In this document: positions 18,168 to 25,766 of the stretch, piece after piece
How positions within the stretch are numbered: position 1 is the first letter of the stretch
How the letters are laid out: each line of letters starts with the position of its first letter
NCBI GenBank assembly: GCA_947629015.1
Contig: CANRCB010000003.1
Coordinates: 48,727-112,726, forward strand
Direction of reading: 5' to 3'
Source: an uncultured Gemmiger sp.
GTDB taxonomy: Bacteria; Bacillota; Clostridia; Oscillospirales; Ruminococcaceae
Length of the DNA: 64,000 bases
The notes under the pieces: model-generated
Database searches by the model: none
The model's input: the letters and a program-made list of their open reading frames with translations, nothing else
Told to the model about the DNA's origin: nothing
Program-made: the position numbers and the translations under genes

Positions 18168-20822
18168 ATGGAGAAAAACAAAAACATCAAACTCGCGGGG
18201 TGGACACTGGCTGTCTTTGCCCTCCATATGCTGGTGGCCATGCAGCTTCGCACCGCCACGATGTGGGGGGATGAGGTCGGCGTGCAGGCGATCGTGGCCT
18301 TTTTTGCCGGCGAAGATTGGAGCGGGATCATGTCCGCGCTGGTCCAGGCCTACTACGGGTTTGGCGGGGCACTGCCCTATGTGCCCATCTATTGGCTGGT
18401 CAAGGATCCGGATATCCGCTATGTGTGTATGGGGATACTGGACTCGGCCATGTTGGCCATGATCGTGGTCATGGTCTATGCGATCCTGGGTTCTCTGCAC
18501 ACGATCTCGGCCAAAAAGCGCCGGCGCTACGCGGCGGTGATCGCTATTTTCCCCTCTTTTATGGTTTATACCAAATGGTGTTGGGGCGAGGTGATGCTCG
18601 CGGTCATCCCTTGGGTATTGCTGCTGCTGGTCGCACGGATGGTCGAAGGCAAGGGCAACCGCGCCATACAGAGCGCGTTGCTGGGTTTACTCCTCATTTA
18701 CGCCTACAGCATAAATGGGCGCGGCCTTATCTACACCGTGTGCATCGCCATGATCCTTGTCTATGTGCGGATGGCTTATAAACGCTGGTACGCCAATGTG
18801 CCGGTTTTGGCCATCAGTTATGGCGTGTGTTATGCCGGGTACAAGGCGATCAAATCCATCGTTGTAAAAGGGGTGTGGGCCACCAGCGACGAGGGCAAAT
18901 TGGCAAACACGATGGGGAAGGCGCTGAACCTCCTTTCCAGGGCAGCTTCCCGGCGGCGGTCCACCAATATTTTCCAGATGGCGGCCAGCCATATCGCTAC
19001 ATCTTCCATCGCCTCCTATGGCCTTGTATTGTTGGTATTTATCTTTCTCGCGTTCTATATCTGGAAAAAAGCAAAACGCCAGCCTGTGCTGCCGGCGGAT
19101 GTGGCGCCGCAGGATGTCATGCAGTGGGAAACGGTCGGCCTTTTCTGCGTGCTGGCTTTTTTGGGCAGTTTCGCCACCACGATCATTGGTTTCTATGGCG
19201 CGCAAAACGATTATCTGATCTACAACCGCTACTATGCGCCGAGCCTGGGCCTTATCGCCCTGTTGGCACTGCTCATCGTCAATGAGATCGGCTTTCCCAA
19301 AAAGGGATATGTGCTTACGGCCGTCCTTTTTGCGTTGGTTCCGCTTTTGTATCTGACGGTATGGCAAAACCTCGCGTTTGGCCGGCAATCGGTCTACTTT
19401 AATATTTATCCATACCTCATCGGCGACGAACTCACGGCGCTCTTCGGCGCGGGGGGCATCACCCTGGGGTTGTTTGTCATTTTTGCATTGTTGAGCTGTT
19501 CCCGTTTCAAAAAATGGAACATAGTGTTTTTGGCGGTGGTTTTCCTGCACGCCTATGCCTATTGTGCGATCCAATATATCCTGCCATCCGGCTTGAGCGA
19601 GGCGGCCCATCTGGAGGGAACGAGGCAGGTCATGGCCGAGCCGATGCACGCCCTGCCCGGGATGCAATTCTATACGTTGAATGCCGGCGGCCAGGCCGGA
19701 AAATTGCAATACCGGCTCCCCCAGGTAACGATCCATCCGCTTGATGATATCGATGCCAAAGATGTCAAGGAAAAAATTCCGGAAAATAGCGTCGTCCTCT
19801 CCATGAGCGATATGGAACTGGATGCTTTGTATGAAGATTTTTACAAAGTCAAGGACAGCCGCCTCGGCCTGCACGAAAATCTCTGGATCTATGGCGAGGA
19901 GCTTGCACAGACCTTTAAAGATGAATTTGGCTTTTCCCTCACAAACCGCATAAACGATCCCATCCTTGTGTTCAAGTCGGAACTGGGCGGTGAGGAAGAT
20001 GTCCAGGCCCTGCCGGAAGGGCGCATCCTGCTTGAGGAACGAGACTTTACCCTGCACCTTAAAGAAGGCAACGCTGTGCTCATTGCCGAATTTCCGTTGC
20101 GCATCCGGGAGCATACCGTCTACCGCATCGATCTGGAGTTGGATCCCACTGTGACGCCGGCTGCCCGCGGTTCCATGGTAGTGGACCTGGCCGCGCCCGG
20201 GTATGACAATGCCCAGCAGGAGGCAAATGCCTTTTTCAGCGAGACGGCAAATAAATACGCCATCTATTTTGACTCCGGTGATACGCCTGCCCAACCGATG
20301 GATGTGGCGCTCCGCGTTATCTGTTATGCACTGGACAAACAGGTATCCATCCAGAGGCTGTGTGCGACCGAAATGAGCGACGAGATCCCGGAGGAGGACA
20401 TGGTGACGGTCGCACGGCAGGAACTTCGCGATGCCGTTGATCTGCCGGCCCTTACCGAAGAAGAGGTATTGCTTGAAAAAGACGCGTTTGTGCTGCAACA
20501 TGATGAAGCAAACCAGGTGCAGAGCGTGGCTTTCGGCCTTGCGGTGGAGCCAAACACGATTTATCGAATCGATTTGGAGCTTGCGAAAGATATGCCTGTG
20601 GCGGCGCGTGAGGCATTCATGGTGGACTTTGCCACTGAGGGGTATGACAATGCCCAGCAGGAGGTGAGCGCCTTTGTCACACCGGAGGAGAACTACTATG
20701 ACATCTATCTGGACAGTGGAACACTGCCCCGGCAGCCCTTGGATGTGGCGCTGCGCTTCGTCTGCTATAACCTTGAGGAAACGGTCGAGGTTCAGCATAT
20801 TGTTGTGACAAAAATGAAGTGA
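18168..20822 (+). CDS. large multipass membrane protein, putative GT-C glycosyltransferase, with two copies of an extracytoplasmic repeat
   Basis: 884 residues. The first outer loop contains 'TMWGDEVGVQ', resembling the acidic DE site of GT39/GT83-type GT-C enzymes. Around twelve hydrophobic segments follow up to about residue 480. The soluble C-terminal part holds two repeats of about 115 residues (about 621-735 and 766-884), each with 'YRIDLEL', a 'VD' strand, 'GYDNAQQE' and 'DSG'. The same module is found once at the end of the preceding protein, so the two genes have a common origin or exchanged domains. GAAGAGGAG precedes ATG 18168. Exact substrate unknown. Confidence 0.72.
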   Translation: MEKNKNIKLAGWTLAVFALHMLVAMQLRTATMWGDEVGVQAIVAFFAGEDWSGIMSALVQAYYGFGGALPYVPIYWLVKDPDIRYVCMGILDSAMLAMIVVMVYAILGSLHTISAKKRRRYAAVIAIFPSFMVYTKWCWGEVMLAVIPWVLLLLVARMVEGKGNRAIQSALLGLLLIYAYSINGRGLIYTVCIAMILVYVRMAYKRWYANVPVLAISYGVCYAGYKAIKSIVVKGVWATSDEGKLANTMGKALNLLSRAASRRRSTNIFQMAASHIATSSIASYGLVLLVFIFLAFYIWKKAKRQPVLPADVAPQDVMQWETVGLFCVLAFLGSFATTIIGFYGAQNDYLIYNRYYAPSLGLIALLALLIVNEIGFPKKGYVLTAVLFALVPLLYLTVWQNLAFGRQSVYFNIYPYLIGDELTALFGAGGITLGLFVIFALLSCSRFKKWNIVFLAVVFLHAYAYCAIQYILPSGLSEAAHLEGTRQVMAEPMHALPGMQFYTLNAGGQAGKLQYRLPQVTIHPLDDIDAKDVKEKIPENSVVLSMSDMELDALYEDFYKVKDSRLGLHENLWIYGEELAQTFKDEFGFSLTNRINDPILVFKSELGGEEDVQALPEGRILLEERDFTLHLKEGNAVLIAEFPLRIREHTVYRIDLELDPTVTPAARGSMVVDLAAPGYDNAQQEANAFFSETANKYAIYFDSGDTPAQPMDVALRVICYALDKQVSIQRLCATEMSDEIPEEDMVTVARQELRDAVDLPALTEEEVLLEKDAFVLQHDEANQVQSVAFGLAVEPNTIYRIDLELAKDMPVAAREAFMVDFATEGYDNAQQEVSAFVTPEENYYDIYLDSGTLPRQPLDVALRFVCYNLEETVEVQHIVVTKMK

Positions 20823-20873
20823 GAAGGGGAGAGGTGCCTGCGCACCGCCCGGGTCGTACAGGCCCCATCTCTT
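20821..20873 (+). promoter_or_regulatory. intergenic stem-loop structure
   Basis: GAGAAGGGG pairs with CCCCATCTC (one A-A mismatch) and encloses a second hairpin GGTGC-CTGC-GCACC. No T-run follows, so it is not a standard terminator; it could be an mRNA processing or stability element between the GT-C-like gene and the GT2 gene. Confidence 0.4.
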
Positions 20874-20892
20874 AAAAAGCGAGGAAAACAGA

Positions 20893-21894
20893 ATGAAATT
20901 GATCATCCAGATCCCATGCTACAATGAAGAGGAGACCCTGCACCTGGCTTTTAATGACCTGCCGCGCCATATTGATGGTATCGATACGATTGAGTATCTT
21001 ATCATCAACGATGGCAGCAAGGACGGTACCGTAGAAGTCGCCAAAGAGCTGGGGTTCCATTACATCGTCAATTTCAAGCAGAACAAAGGCCTGGCGAAGG
21101 GCTTCATGGCCGGGCTCGACGCTTGTCTGCATCTGGGGGCTGACATTATTGTCAACACCGATGCGGACAACCAGTATTGTGGCGCCGATATCGAAAAGCT
21201 CGTGCGCCCCATCCTGAACAATGAGGCTGATATCGTCATCGGGGAACGCCCCATCGACCAGACCGAGCATTTTTCCTGGAAAAAGAAAAAGTTCCAGCAT
21301 CTCGGCAGTTGGGTCGTGCAGGTGGCCAGCAGTTCCGACATCCCGGATGCGCCCAGCGGTTTCCGCGCCTACTCACGCGAAGCAGCCCTCCGCCTGAACG
21401 TAACAAATTCCTATACCTATACGCTGGAAACCATCATCCAGGCCGGGCAGGACCGCATAGCCATGACCTCGGTGCCCATCCGTACCAACCCCGAGACCCG
21501 CCCATCGCGCCTGTTCAGCAGTATGTGGCGGTACATGAAACGCTCGGCTACGGTCATCATCCGCTCCTTCATTATGTACCGTCCGCTGCGGTTTTTTACT
21601 ATTTTGGGGTGCGTCCCCTTCCTCGCCGGGGTAGCGCTGGGCATACGGTATCTGGTCTACTTGTTTGCTGGCCAGACGGCCGGCCATATCCAATCGCTCA
21701 TTTTGGCAGCCATCCTTATTTTGATGGGCTTCCAAACTTTTGTCACCGGTTTGGTGTCCGATATCATCGCCGCCAACCGCAAACTGCTGGAGGATGTACA
21801 GTACCGGCTCCGCAAACTGGACTGTGCACAGACCGATGGTGACGGCGCATATGATTTCTCGTCCCAACTGCCTTGCGCGGGGAAAGAAAAGTGA
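20893..21894 (+). CDS. GT2 glycosyltransferase with C-terminal membrane anchors (polyprenyl-phosphate glycosyltransferase-like)
   Basis: 333 residues. The N-terminal GT-A domain has 'IPCYNEEETL', 'IINDGSKDGT' and the DxD site 'NTDADNQY'. Two hydrophobic segments at about 235-255 and 270-295 anchor the C-terminus. The layout is that of dolichol/undecaprenyl-phosphate glycosyltransferases, which load a sugar on the lipid carrier for GT-C enzymes, and two GT-C-like genes lie immediately upstream. Sugar unknown. GCGAGGAAA precedes ATG 20893. Confidence 0.85.
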   Translation: MKLIIQIPCYNEEETLHLAFNDLPRHIDGIDTIEYLIINDGSKDGTVEVAKELGFHYIVNFKQNKGLAKGFMAGLDACLHLGADIIVNTDADNQYCGADIEKLVRPILNNEADIVIGERPIDQTEHFSWKKKKFQHLGSWVVQVASSSDIPDAPSGFRAYSREAALRLNVTNSYTYTLETIIQAGQDRIAMTSVPIRTNPETRPSRLFSSMWRYMKRSATVIIRSFIMYRPLRFFTILGCVPFLAGVALGIRYLVYLFAGQTAGHIQSLILAAILILMGFQTFVTGLVSDIIAANRKLLEDVQYRLRKLDCAQTDGDGAYDFSSQLPCAGKEK

Positions 21895-21940
21895 GCCCCC
21901 ATCCAAAAGATAGAAAGCACAAAAAAAGGCCACGGCAAGG

Positions 21941-22047
21941 TGAACTGCACCCCGTTTGTTAGACAGTATGGTATACTGCTAACAAATGGGGTGTTACTTA
22001 TGCCCAAAAGGGAAACGGAAAGACAACATAGAATTCAAGCAAAGAAC
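21941..22047 (+). mobile_element. probable left end of an IS3-type insertion sequence (remnant)
   Basis: The segment opens with TGAACTGCACCCC, which has the TG start and C-rich end I associate with IS3-family termini, then a long dyad, then an ATG at 22000 that opens a basic peptide 'MPKRETERQHRIQAKN' resembling the start of an IS3 OrfA. The resemblance ends at about 22045, where minus-strand integrase sequence begins. No second end or catalytic ORF is present. Identification rests on memory of the family pattern. Confidence 0.4.
21948..21993. repeat. 46-base near-perfect inverted repeat
   Basis: CACCCCGTTTGTTAG pairs with CTAACAAATGGGGTG (one G-T), and inside it CAGTAT pairs with ATACTG around a 3-base loop, leaving one bulged A. 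It lies within the probable insertion-sequence end. Confidence 0.75.
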
Positions 22048-22312
22048 GGTATCGTCCGGTTGAAGGCGGTGCTTTTGGGTGGGCCGAAATACAGCTGCGG
22101 TGTGCCGTCGTCACACCGGATGCGCTGCACAGTCCTGCGCACATGGAGGCACTGCTGCCGGCTGTCGATGGCCGCCCAGCACAATGCACATACTTCCCCG
22201 ATGCCGTATCGCTGTGTAAAGTGCCAACAAAATACCCGGGTTATTCCTCCAGCCACAGGTACAGCAGACGCCCCATTGTAGCGGGAAAACCGTCATTGTT
22301 GAAATCTTCCAT
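22044..22312 (-). pseudogene. broken tyrosine integrase
   Basis: On the minus strand an ATG at 22312 with a strong site (AAAGGAGAGG) opens 'MEDFNNDGFPATMG...LLYLWLEE', like the N-terminal arm of Firmicute element integrases, and stops after 23 codons. A second segment then reads 'GILLALYTAIR', a one-base insertion shifts frame, and 'IGEVCALCW', 'LHVRRTVQRI' and 'FGPPKS...NRTIP' follow, which are landmarks of the catalytic domain around the first active-site arginine. The second active-site half is missing. So this integrase has an internal deletion, a frameshift and a 3' truncation. It marks past insertion of an integrative element in this locus. Confidence 0.6.
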
Positions 22313-22403
22313 TTGCCTCTCCTTTCTTTATGCAGTTGGGGGGGAGGGTACAGACGCAAGAGCAACGCCCTCTGTCCGACCCTGCGGCCGGACGTGGCCG
22401 GTA

Positions 22404-22432
22404 TTGACTAGCCGGTTGAAAAAGGGTATAAT
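22404..22432 (+). promoter_or_regulatory. predicted sigma-A promoter
   Basis: TTGACT, a 17-base spacer and TATAAT. It starts the block from the GT4 gene at 22481 and lies just downstream of the mobile-element scar. Confidence 0.85.
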
Positions 22433-22440
22433 ATAACAAA

Positions 22441-22469
22441 TTTTCGCAAAGGGAAAATCTTTGCGAAAA
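22441..22469 (+). promoter_or_regulatory. perfect 11-base inverted repeat in the 5' leader
   Basis: TTTTCGCAAAG and CTTTGCGAAAA flank a 7-base loop. It starts about 9 bases after the -10 box, so it would form at the very 5' end of the transcript and ends just before GGAGGAG. It may stabilise the mRNA end, or be an operator for a DNA-binding protein. Confidence 0.65.
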
Positions 22470-22480
22470 AGGAGGAGCTC

Positions 22481-23620
22481 TTGAAAATTGTGATCCTTGG
22501 CCCGGTATACCCCTACCGCGGCGGCATCGCGCAGTATACCGGTCTGATGGCGCAGAACCTTGGCAGGCGGCACTCCGTCGTCAACGTTTCCTACTCGCTG
22601 CAATACCCGAGCTTTCTGTACCGGAACGAGCAGAAAGATCCGTCCAACGACACTTTCAAAGCGCCAGACACACGTTATTGGCTCAACACTGTCAACCCGT
22701 TTTCCTGGTTGGCCACCGCGCGGCGCATCAACAAACTGGCGCCGGATGTCGTTATCGTACAGTGGTGGCACCCGTTTTTTGCCCCGGCTTACTGGAGCCT
22801 GCTCAAACTGCTCAACGGACGCATCCGCGTGCTGTTCTGCTGCCACAATGTACTGCCGCACGAGGAGTTCCCTTGCAAAAAGCTGCTGGCAAAAATGGTG
22901 TTGCGGCAAGGGGACGGCTTTTTCATCCACAGCGATACCGATGAGGCGGATCTGCGTGCCTTGGTGCCGGCGGCGCGTTATATCCGGATGCCGCTGCTGA
23001 CCTTCAACGCTTTCCGGCAAAAAGGTTTGACGCGCGCGGAGGGCAGGCAGGCGCTCCGCCTGCCGATGGATGCCGAGGTACTGCTGTTTTTCGGCTTTAT
23101 CCGCCAATACAAAGGGCTGAAGCACCTGCTGCGCGCCATGCCGGCCATAGTGGCCGCAAGGCCGAAAGCCCGCCTTTTTGTTGTGGGGGAATTTTTTGAG
23201 GGCAATAAGGCCGAATATCTGGAACTGATCAATTCTTTGCAACTGCCGGCGGGCGCCCTGACGTTGGTGGACGGGTATCTGCCGGATAAGGAAGTGGAGC
23301 CGTATTTTACGGCCAGCGATCTGCTGGTGTTGCCATATGAAAGCGCTACGCAGAGCGCCGTGGTCCAAACGGCGTATGACTTTGGCAAGCCTGTTGTGGC
23401 AACGGCGGTTGGCGGCCTGCCGGAGGTGGTTTTGGACGGCGTGACCGGGTATCTGGTGCCGCCGAAAGACGAAAAGGCTCTGGCGGAGGCGGTCATCCGC
23501 TTTTTTGCGGAGGAAAAGGCCACCGCCTTTGCGCAGGGCATCCGGGAGGAAGCCCACAAATATTCCTGGGACCGCATGAACGAAGCGGTCGAAAAACTGT
23601 ATGAGGAGTGCCAGAAGTGA
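22481..23620 (+). CDS. GT4 family glycosyltransferase
   Basis: 379 residues with a clear GT-B pattern: 'GPVYPYRGGIAQYT' at the N-terminus, 'FGFIRQYKGL' opening the donor domain, and 'ESATQSAVVQTAYDFGKPVV' with 'GGLPEVV' forming the donor site. Translation starts at TTG 22481, supported by GGAGGAG at the right distance and the absence of an upstream in-frame ATG. It is the first gene after the promoter at 22404. The stop overlaps the GTG start of the frameshifted SDR gene. Confidence 0.88.
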   Translation: MKIVILGPVYPYRGGIAQYTGLMAQNLGRRHSVVNVSYSLQYPSFLYRNEQKDPSNDTFKAPDTRYWLNTVNPFSWLATARRINKLAPDVVIVQWWHPFFAPAYWSLLKLLNGRIRVLFCCHNVLPHEEFPCKKLLAKMVLRQGDGFFIHSDTDEADLRALVPAARYIRMPLLTFNAFRQKGLTRAEGRQALRLPMDAEVLLFFGFIRQYKGLKHLLRAMPAIVAARPKARLFVVGEFFEGNKAEYLELINSLQLPAGALTLVDGYLPDKEVEPYFTASDLLVLPYESATQSAVVQTAYDFGKPVVATAVGGLPEVVLDGVTGYLVPPKDEKALAEAVIRFFAEEKATAFAQGIREEAHKYSWDRMNEAVEKLYEECQK

Positions 23621-24602
23621 AGATCCTTGTTACCGGCGCTACCGGATTTATCGGACAAAAGTTATACCACAAGCTGTCCGGCCTGGGGCATGACTTGCGT
23701 CTGCTTGTCCGGGATCCCGCCCGAGTTATGCGGGGGGGGGTAATGCCGAACTAATCGTTGGAGATGTTACTGACCCCGACTCCCTGCGTGGTTGCTGTGA
23801 TGGCATGGATGTCGTTTTTCATCTGGCCGCTTTGATGGGGCACGATACCCCTTCGCAAGAGAGCTTTGCCCGTTTCCGCAAGGTCAATGTGGAAGGGTTG
23901 AGAAATATTGTGGCTGAGGCAAAAAAGAGCCATGTCAAGCGCTTCATCCACCTGAGCAGCACCGCGGCTATGGGCCTGCTGGAGGATGCACTCGTCAATG
24001 AAGTGACTTCCTGCAAGCCGTATACCCCCTATCAGGTCACCAAATATGAAGGGGAACAATATCTGCTGGAGGAGTGGCGCAAAAACGGTTTCCCTGTGAT
24101 CATCCTGCGCCCCTCCATGATTTATGGCCCCGGCTTCAAGGGCGATTTCCTGACCTTGGCCAAGGTGTGCAAAACGGGCTTTTTCCCCACCATCGGGCAC
24201 GGCAAGAACCTTTCGCCCGCGCTTTATATCGACGATCTGATCGATGTCCTTCCGAAATGCATTGACCATGGCCGTATGGGCGAGATCTATCTGCTGTCTT
24301 CCGAGCAGTCGTATCCACTGCGCCAGGCTTCTGCCATCATTGGCAAAGCGCTGGGCAAAAAGCTGCATTATGTGTATGTGCCGGTGGGGATGGCGATATT
24401 TGGTGCCAGAGTACTGGAAAAGGGAATGCCATTGCTGGGGCGAAGATCCCCGGTGACGGAACGCAATATCCGCTCCACCGTGACGGACAGGACCTTTGAT
24501 GTGACCAAGGCAAAACGTGAGCTGGGTTTCCGGCAACAGGTGCCGTTGGAACAGGGCCTGACAGAAGCGGTCCATTACTTTGTGCAGGAGCATTACCTTT
24601 GA
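23617..24602 (+). pseudogene. SDR-family NAD-dependent epimerase/dehydratase, out of frame at a G9 tract (possibly phase-off)
   Basis: GTG 23617 (GTGA overlap, AGGAG upstream) opens 'KILVTGATGFIGQ', the Rossmann motif, and reads to 'DPARVMR' before a run of nine G. With nine G the frame ends after about 41 codons; with ten it would continue into the long ORF 'NAELIVGDVTD...MDVVFHLAA', which carries 'STAAMG', 'YQVTK' (YxxxK) and 'LRPSMIYGPG'. The restored protein would be 328 residues, the normal extended-SDR length. All other family features are intact, so this looks like a contingency gene caught off (or a homopolymer sequencing error), not a decayed pseudogene. It is related to the SDR gene at 24774. 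Substrate unknown. Confidence 0.8.
23732..23740 (+). repeat. G9 homopolymer, gene out of frame
   Basis: Nine consecutive G at about codon 39 of the SDR gene, followed by TA. One extra G restores the reading frame. Confidence 0.9.
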
Positions 24603-24625
24603 TCGAAAAGGGCAGGAGAGTCAGT

Positions 24626-24697
24626 ATGAAAGTTTTGTTGAAAGGTCTGGCAGCCGCCTTTGGCGCTGGCTGCGCACGAAAAGAACTGCGACGATGA
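24626..24697 (+). CDS. 23-residue small ORF (leader peptide candidate)
   Basis: ATG 24626 is preceded by GCAGGAGAG at good spacing. The peptide has two lysines near the N-terminus, a short Ala/Leu-rich core and a cysteine at residue 16, then a basic end. It could be a leader peptide whose translation affects the downstream hairpin, a remnant of a secreted-protein gene, or chance. It fills the 171-base gap between two SDR genes. Confidence 0.35.
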   Translation: MKVLLKGLAAAFGAGCARKELRR

Positions 24698-24709
24698 CCC
24701 CGTGAGCCC

Positions 24710-24764
24710 CTTGGACGTGCTGTGCACTGCCTGAGCTTTGCGGTGGTTGCCGTGTGCGTCCAAG
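24710..24764 (+). promoter_or_regulatory. inverted repeat overlapping the ribosome-binding site of the next gene
   Basis: CTTGGACG at 24710 pairs perfectly with CGTCCAAG at 24757, and wobble pairs can lengthen the stem. The 3' arm covers the first bases of the AAGGAGG site that serves the GTG at 24774, so folding would hide it. The small ORF at 24626 lies just upstream. Confidence 0.45.
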
Positions 24765-24773
24765 GAGGAAAAC

Positions 24774-25748
24774 GTGAGGATTTTGGTTACCGGCGCTACC
24801 GGGTTCATCGGTAGCCATTTTGTGGAGCGTGCCCTGGCCGAAGGGCACGATGTGGTGTGCGTTACGCGGAAGGCCATTGCGGACGGGGCTTTTTCAAAGC
24901 CGGTCCAAAACATCATATGTGATCTGCAAAACATTGAAAATGCGGGCAGCGCCATGGAAGGCATCGACGTTGTGGTGCACTTGGCCGCCCAGCTCGGGCA
25001 CTACGGCATCCCGTACGAATATTATTATAACGTCAATTACCAGGCCACCATGAAACTGGCTGAAGCGGCCCTGCGGCACGGTGTAAAGCAGTTCATCTAT
25101 TGCAGTGCGCCGTTCGTCACCGGGCTGGAAGGGCGTAACGTCGGCGAGGATGCCCCCTATGCGCCGCCCAACCCGTACGCAGAGACCAAGGCCCTTGCGG
25201 AACAGGGGCTGATAAAAGAGTACAAGGGCCGGCTGCCCTATACCATCCTGCGCCCCAGTTTCGTATATGGCGCCGGGGATGTGCGCCGTACCGCACTGTA
25301 CCGCAACATCAAGCGCGGGACCTTTGTGTTGACGACAAGCGGGAAGACCTATATGCAGCCCACCTATGTCTCCGACATCGTGGACGGCTTCATGCTCTGC
25401 CTGCTCAACCCGGCGGCCTATGACCAGATATTCAACCTGGGTGCCGAAAAGGACTGCACCAGCAAAGAGTATTTGAGTTGTATTGCCCGCAATGTCGGCA
25501 GCCGGTTGATCCATATCAACATCGGGTATGGCCCGTCTGTATTTTTGGCCAACATCGTTGACGGGACGTGTAAGGCCCTGTTCAAAAAAGCCGGATTTGT
25601 CAATAAAGGCAGGATCGATTTCCTTTCCAGGGATCATTCCTCCGATATCACCAAGGCAAAACGCGTGCTTGGCTATGTCCCCAAGATCGATTTGGAGACC
25701 GGTATCAAACTGGCGCTCGACTGGTCGAAAGAAAACGGATATTTGTAA
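24774..25748 (+). CDS. SDR-family NAD-dependent epimerase/dehydratase
   Basis: 324 residues with 'ILVTGATGFIGSHF', a 'HLAAQLG' strand, 'YAETK' (YxxxK) and 'LRPSFVYGAGD'. It resembles the frameshifted SDR immediately upstream, including 'DITKAKRVLGY' near the C-terminus, and such pairs often come from duplication. The GTG start at 24774 follows AAGGAGG; the track start at 24738 is upstream of that site. It probably modifies a nucleotide sugar used by this block; which one cannot be told. Confidence 0.85.
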   Translation: MRILVTGATGFIGSHFVERALAEGHDVVCVTRKAIADGAFSKPVQNIICDLQNIENAGSAMEGIDVVVHLAAQLGHYGIPYEYYYNVNYQATMKLAEAALRHGVKQFIYCSAPFVTGLEGRNVGEDAPYAPPNPYAETKALAEQGLIKEYKGRLPYTILRPSFVYGAGDVRRTALYRNIKRGTFVLTTSGKTYMQPTYVSDIVDGFMLCLLNPAAYDQIFNLGAEKDCTSKEYLSCIARNVGSRLIHINIGYGPSVFLANIVDGTCKALFKKAGFVNKGRIDFLSRDHSSDITKAKRVLGYVPKIDLETGIKLALDWSKENGYL

Positions 25749-25766
25749 AAGCTGGAGGTCTTGCAT

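Larger units (their letters stand above)
21895..22480. other. 586-base gap holding a mobile-element scar and a promoter
   Basis: No intact gene. From left to right it holds a long inverted repeat with a short transposase-like start, a broken integrase on the minus strand, a G7 run at 22338-22344, a strong promoter and a leader hairpin; each is listed separately. Short ORFs here on the track are fragments. Confidence 0.7.

Noticed and set aside
21940-22281. 113-codon + strand ORF in the scar region as a real gene
   Set aside because: Only the first 16 residues after ATG 22000 look like a protein start; the rest is antisense of the broken integrase.
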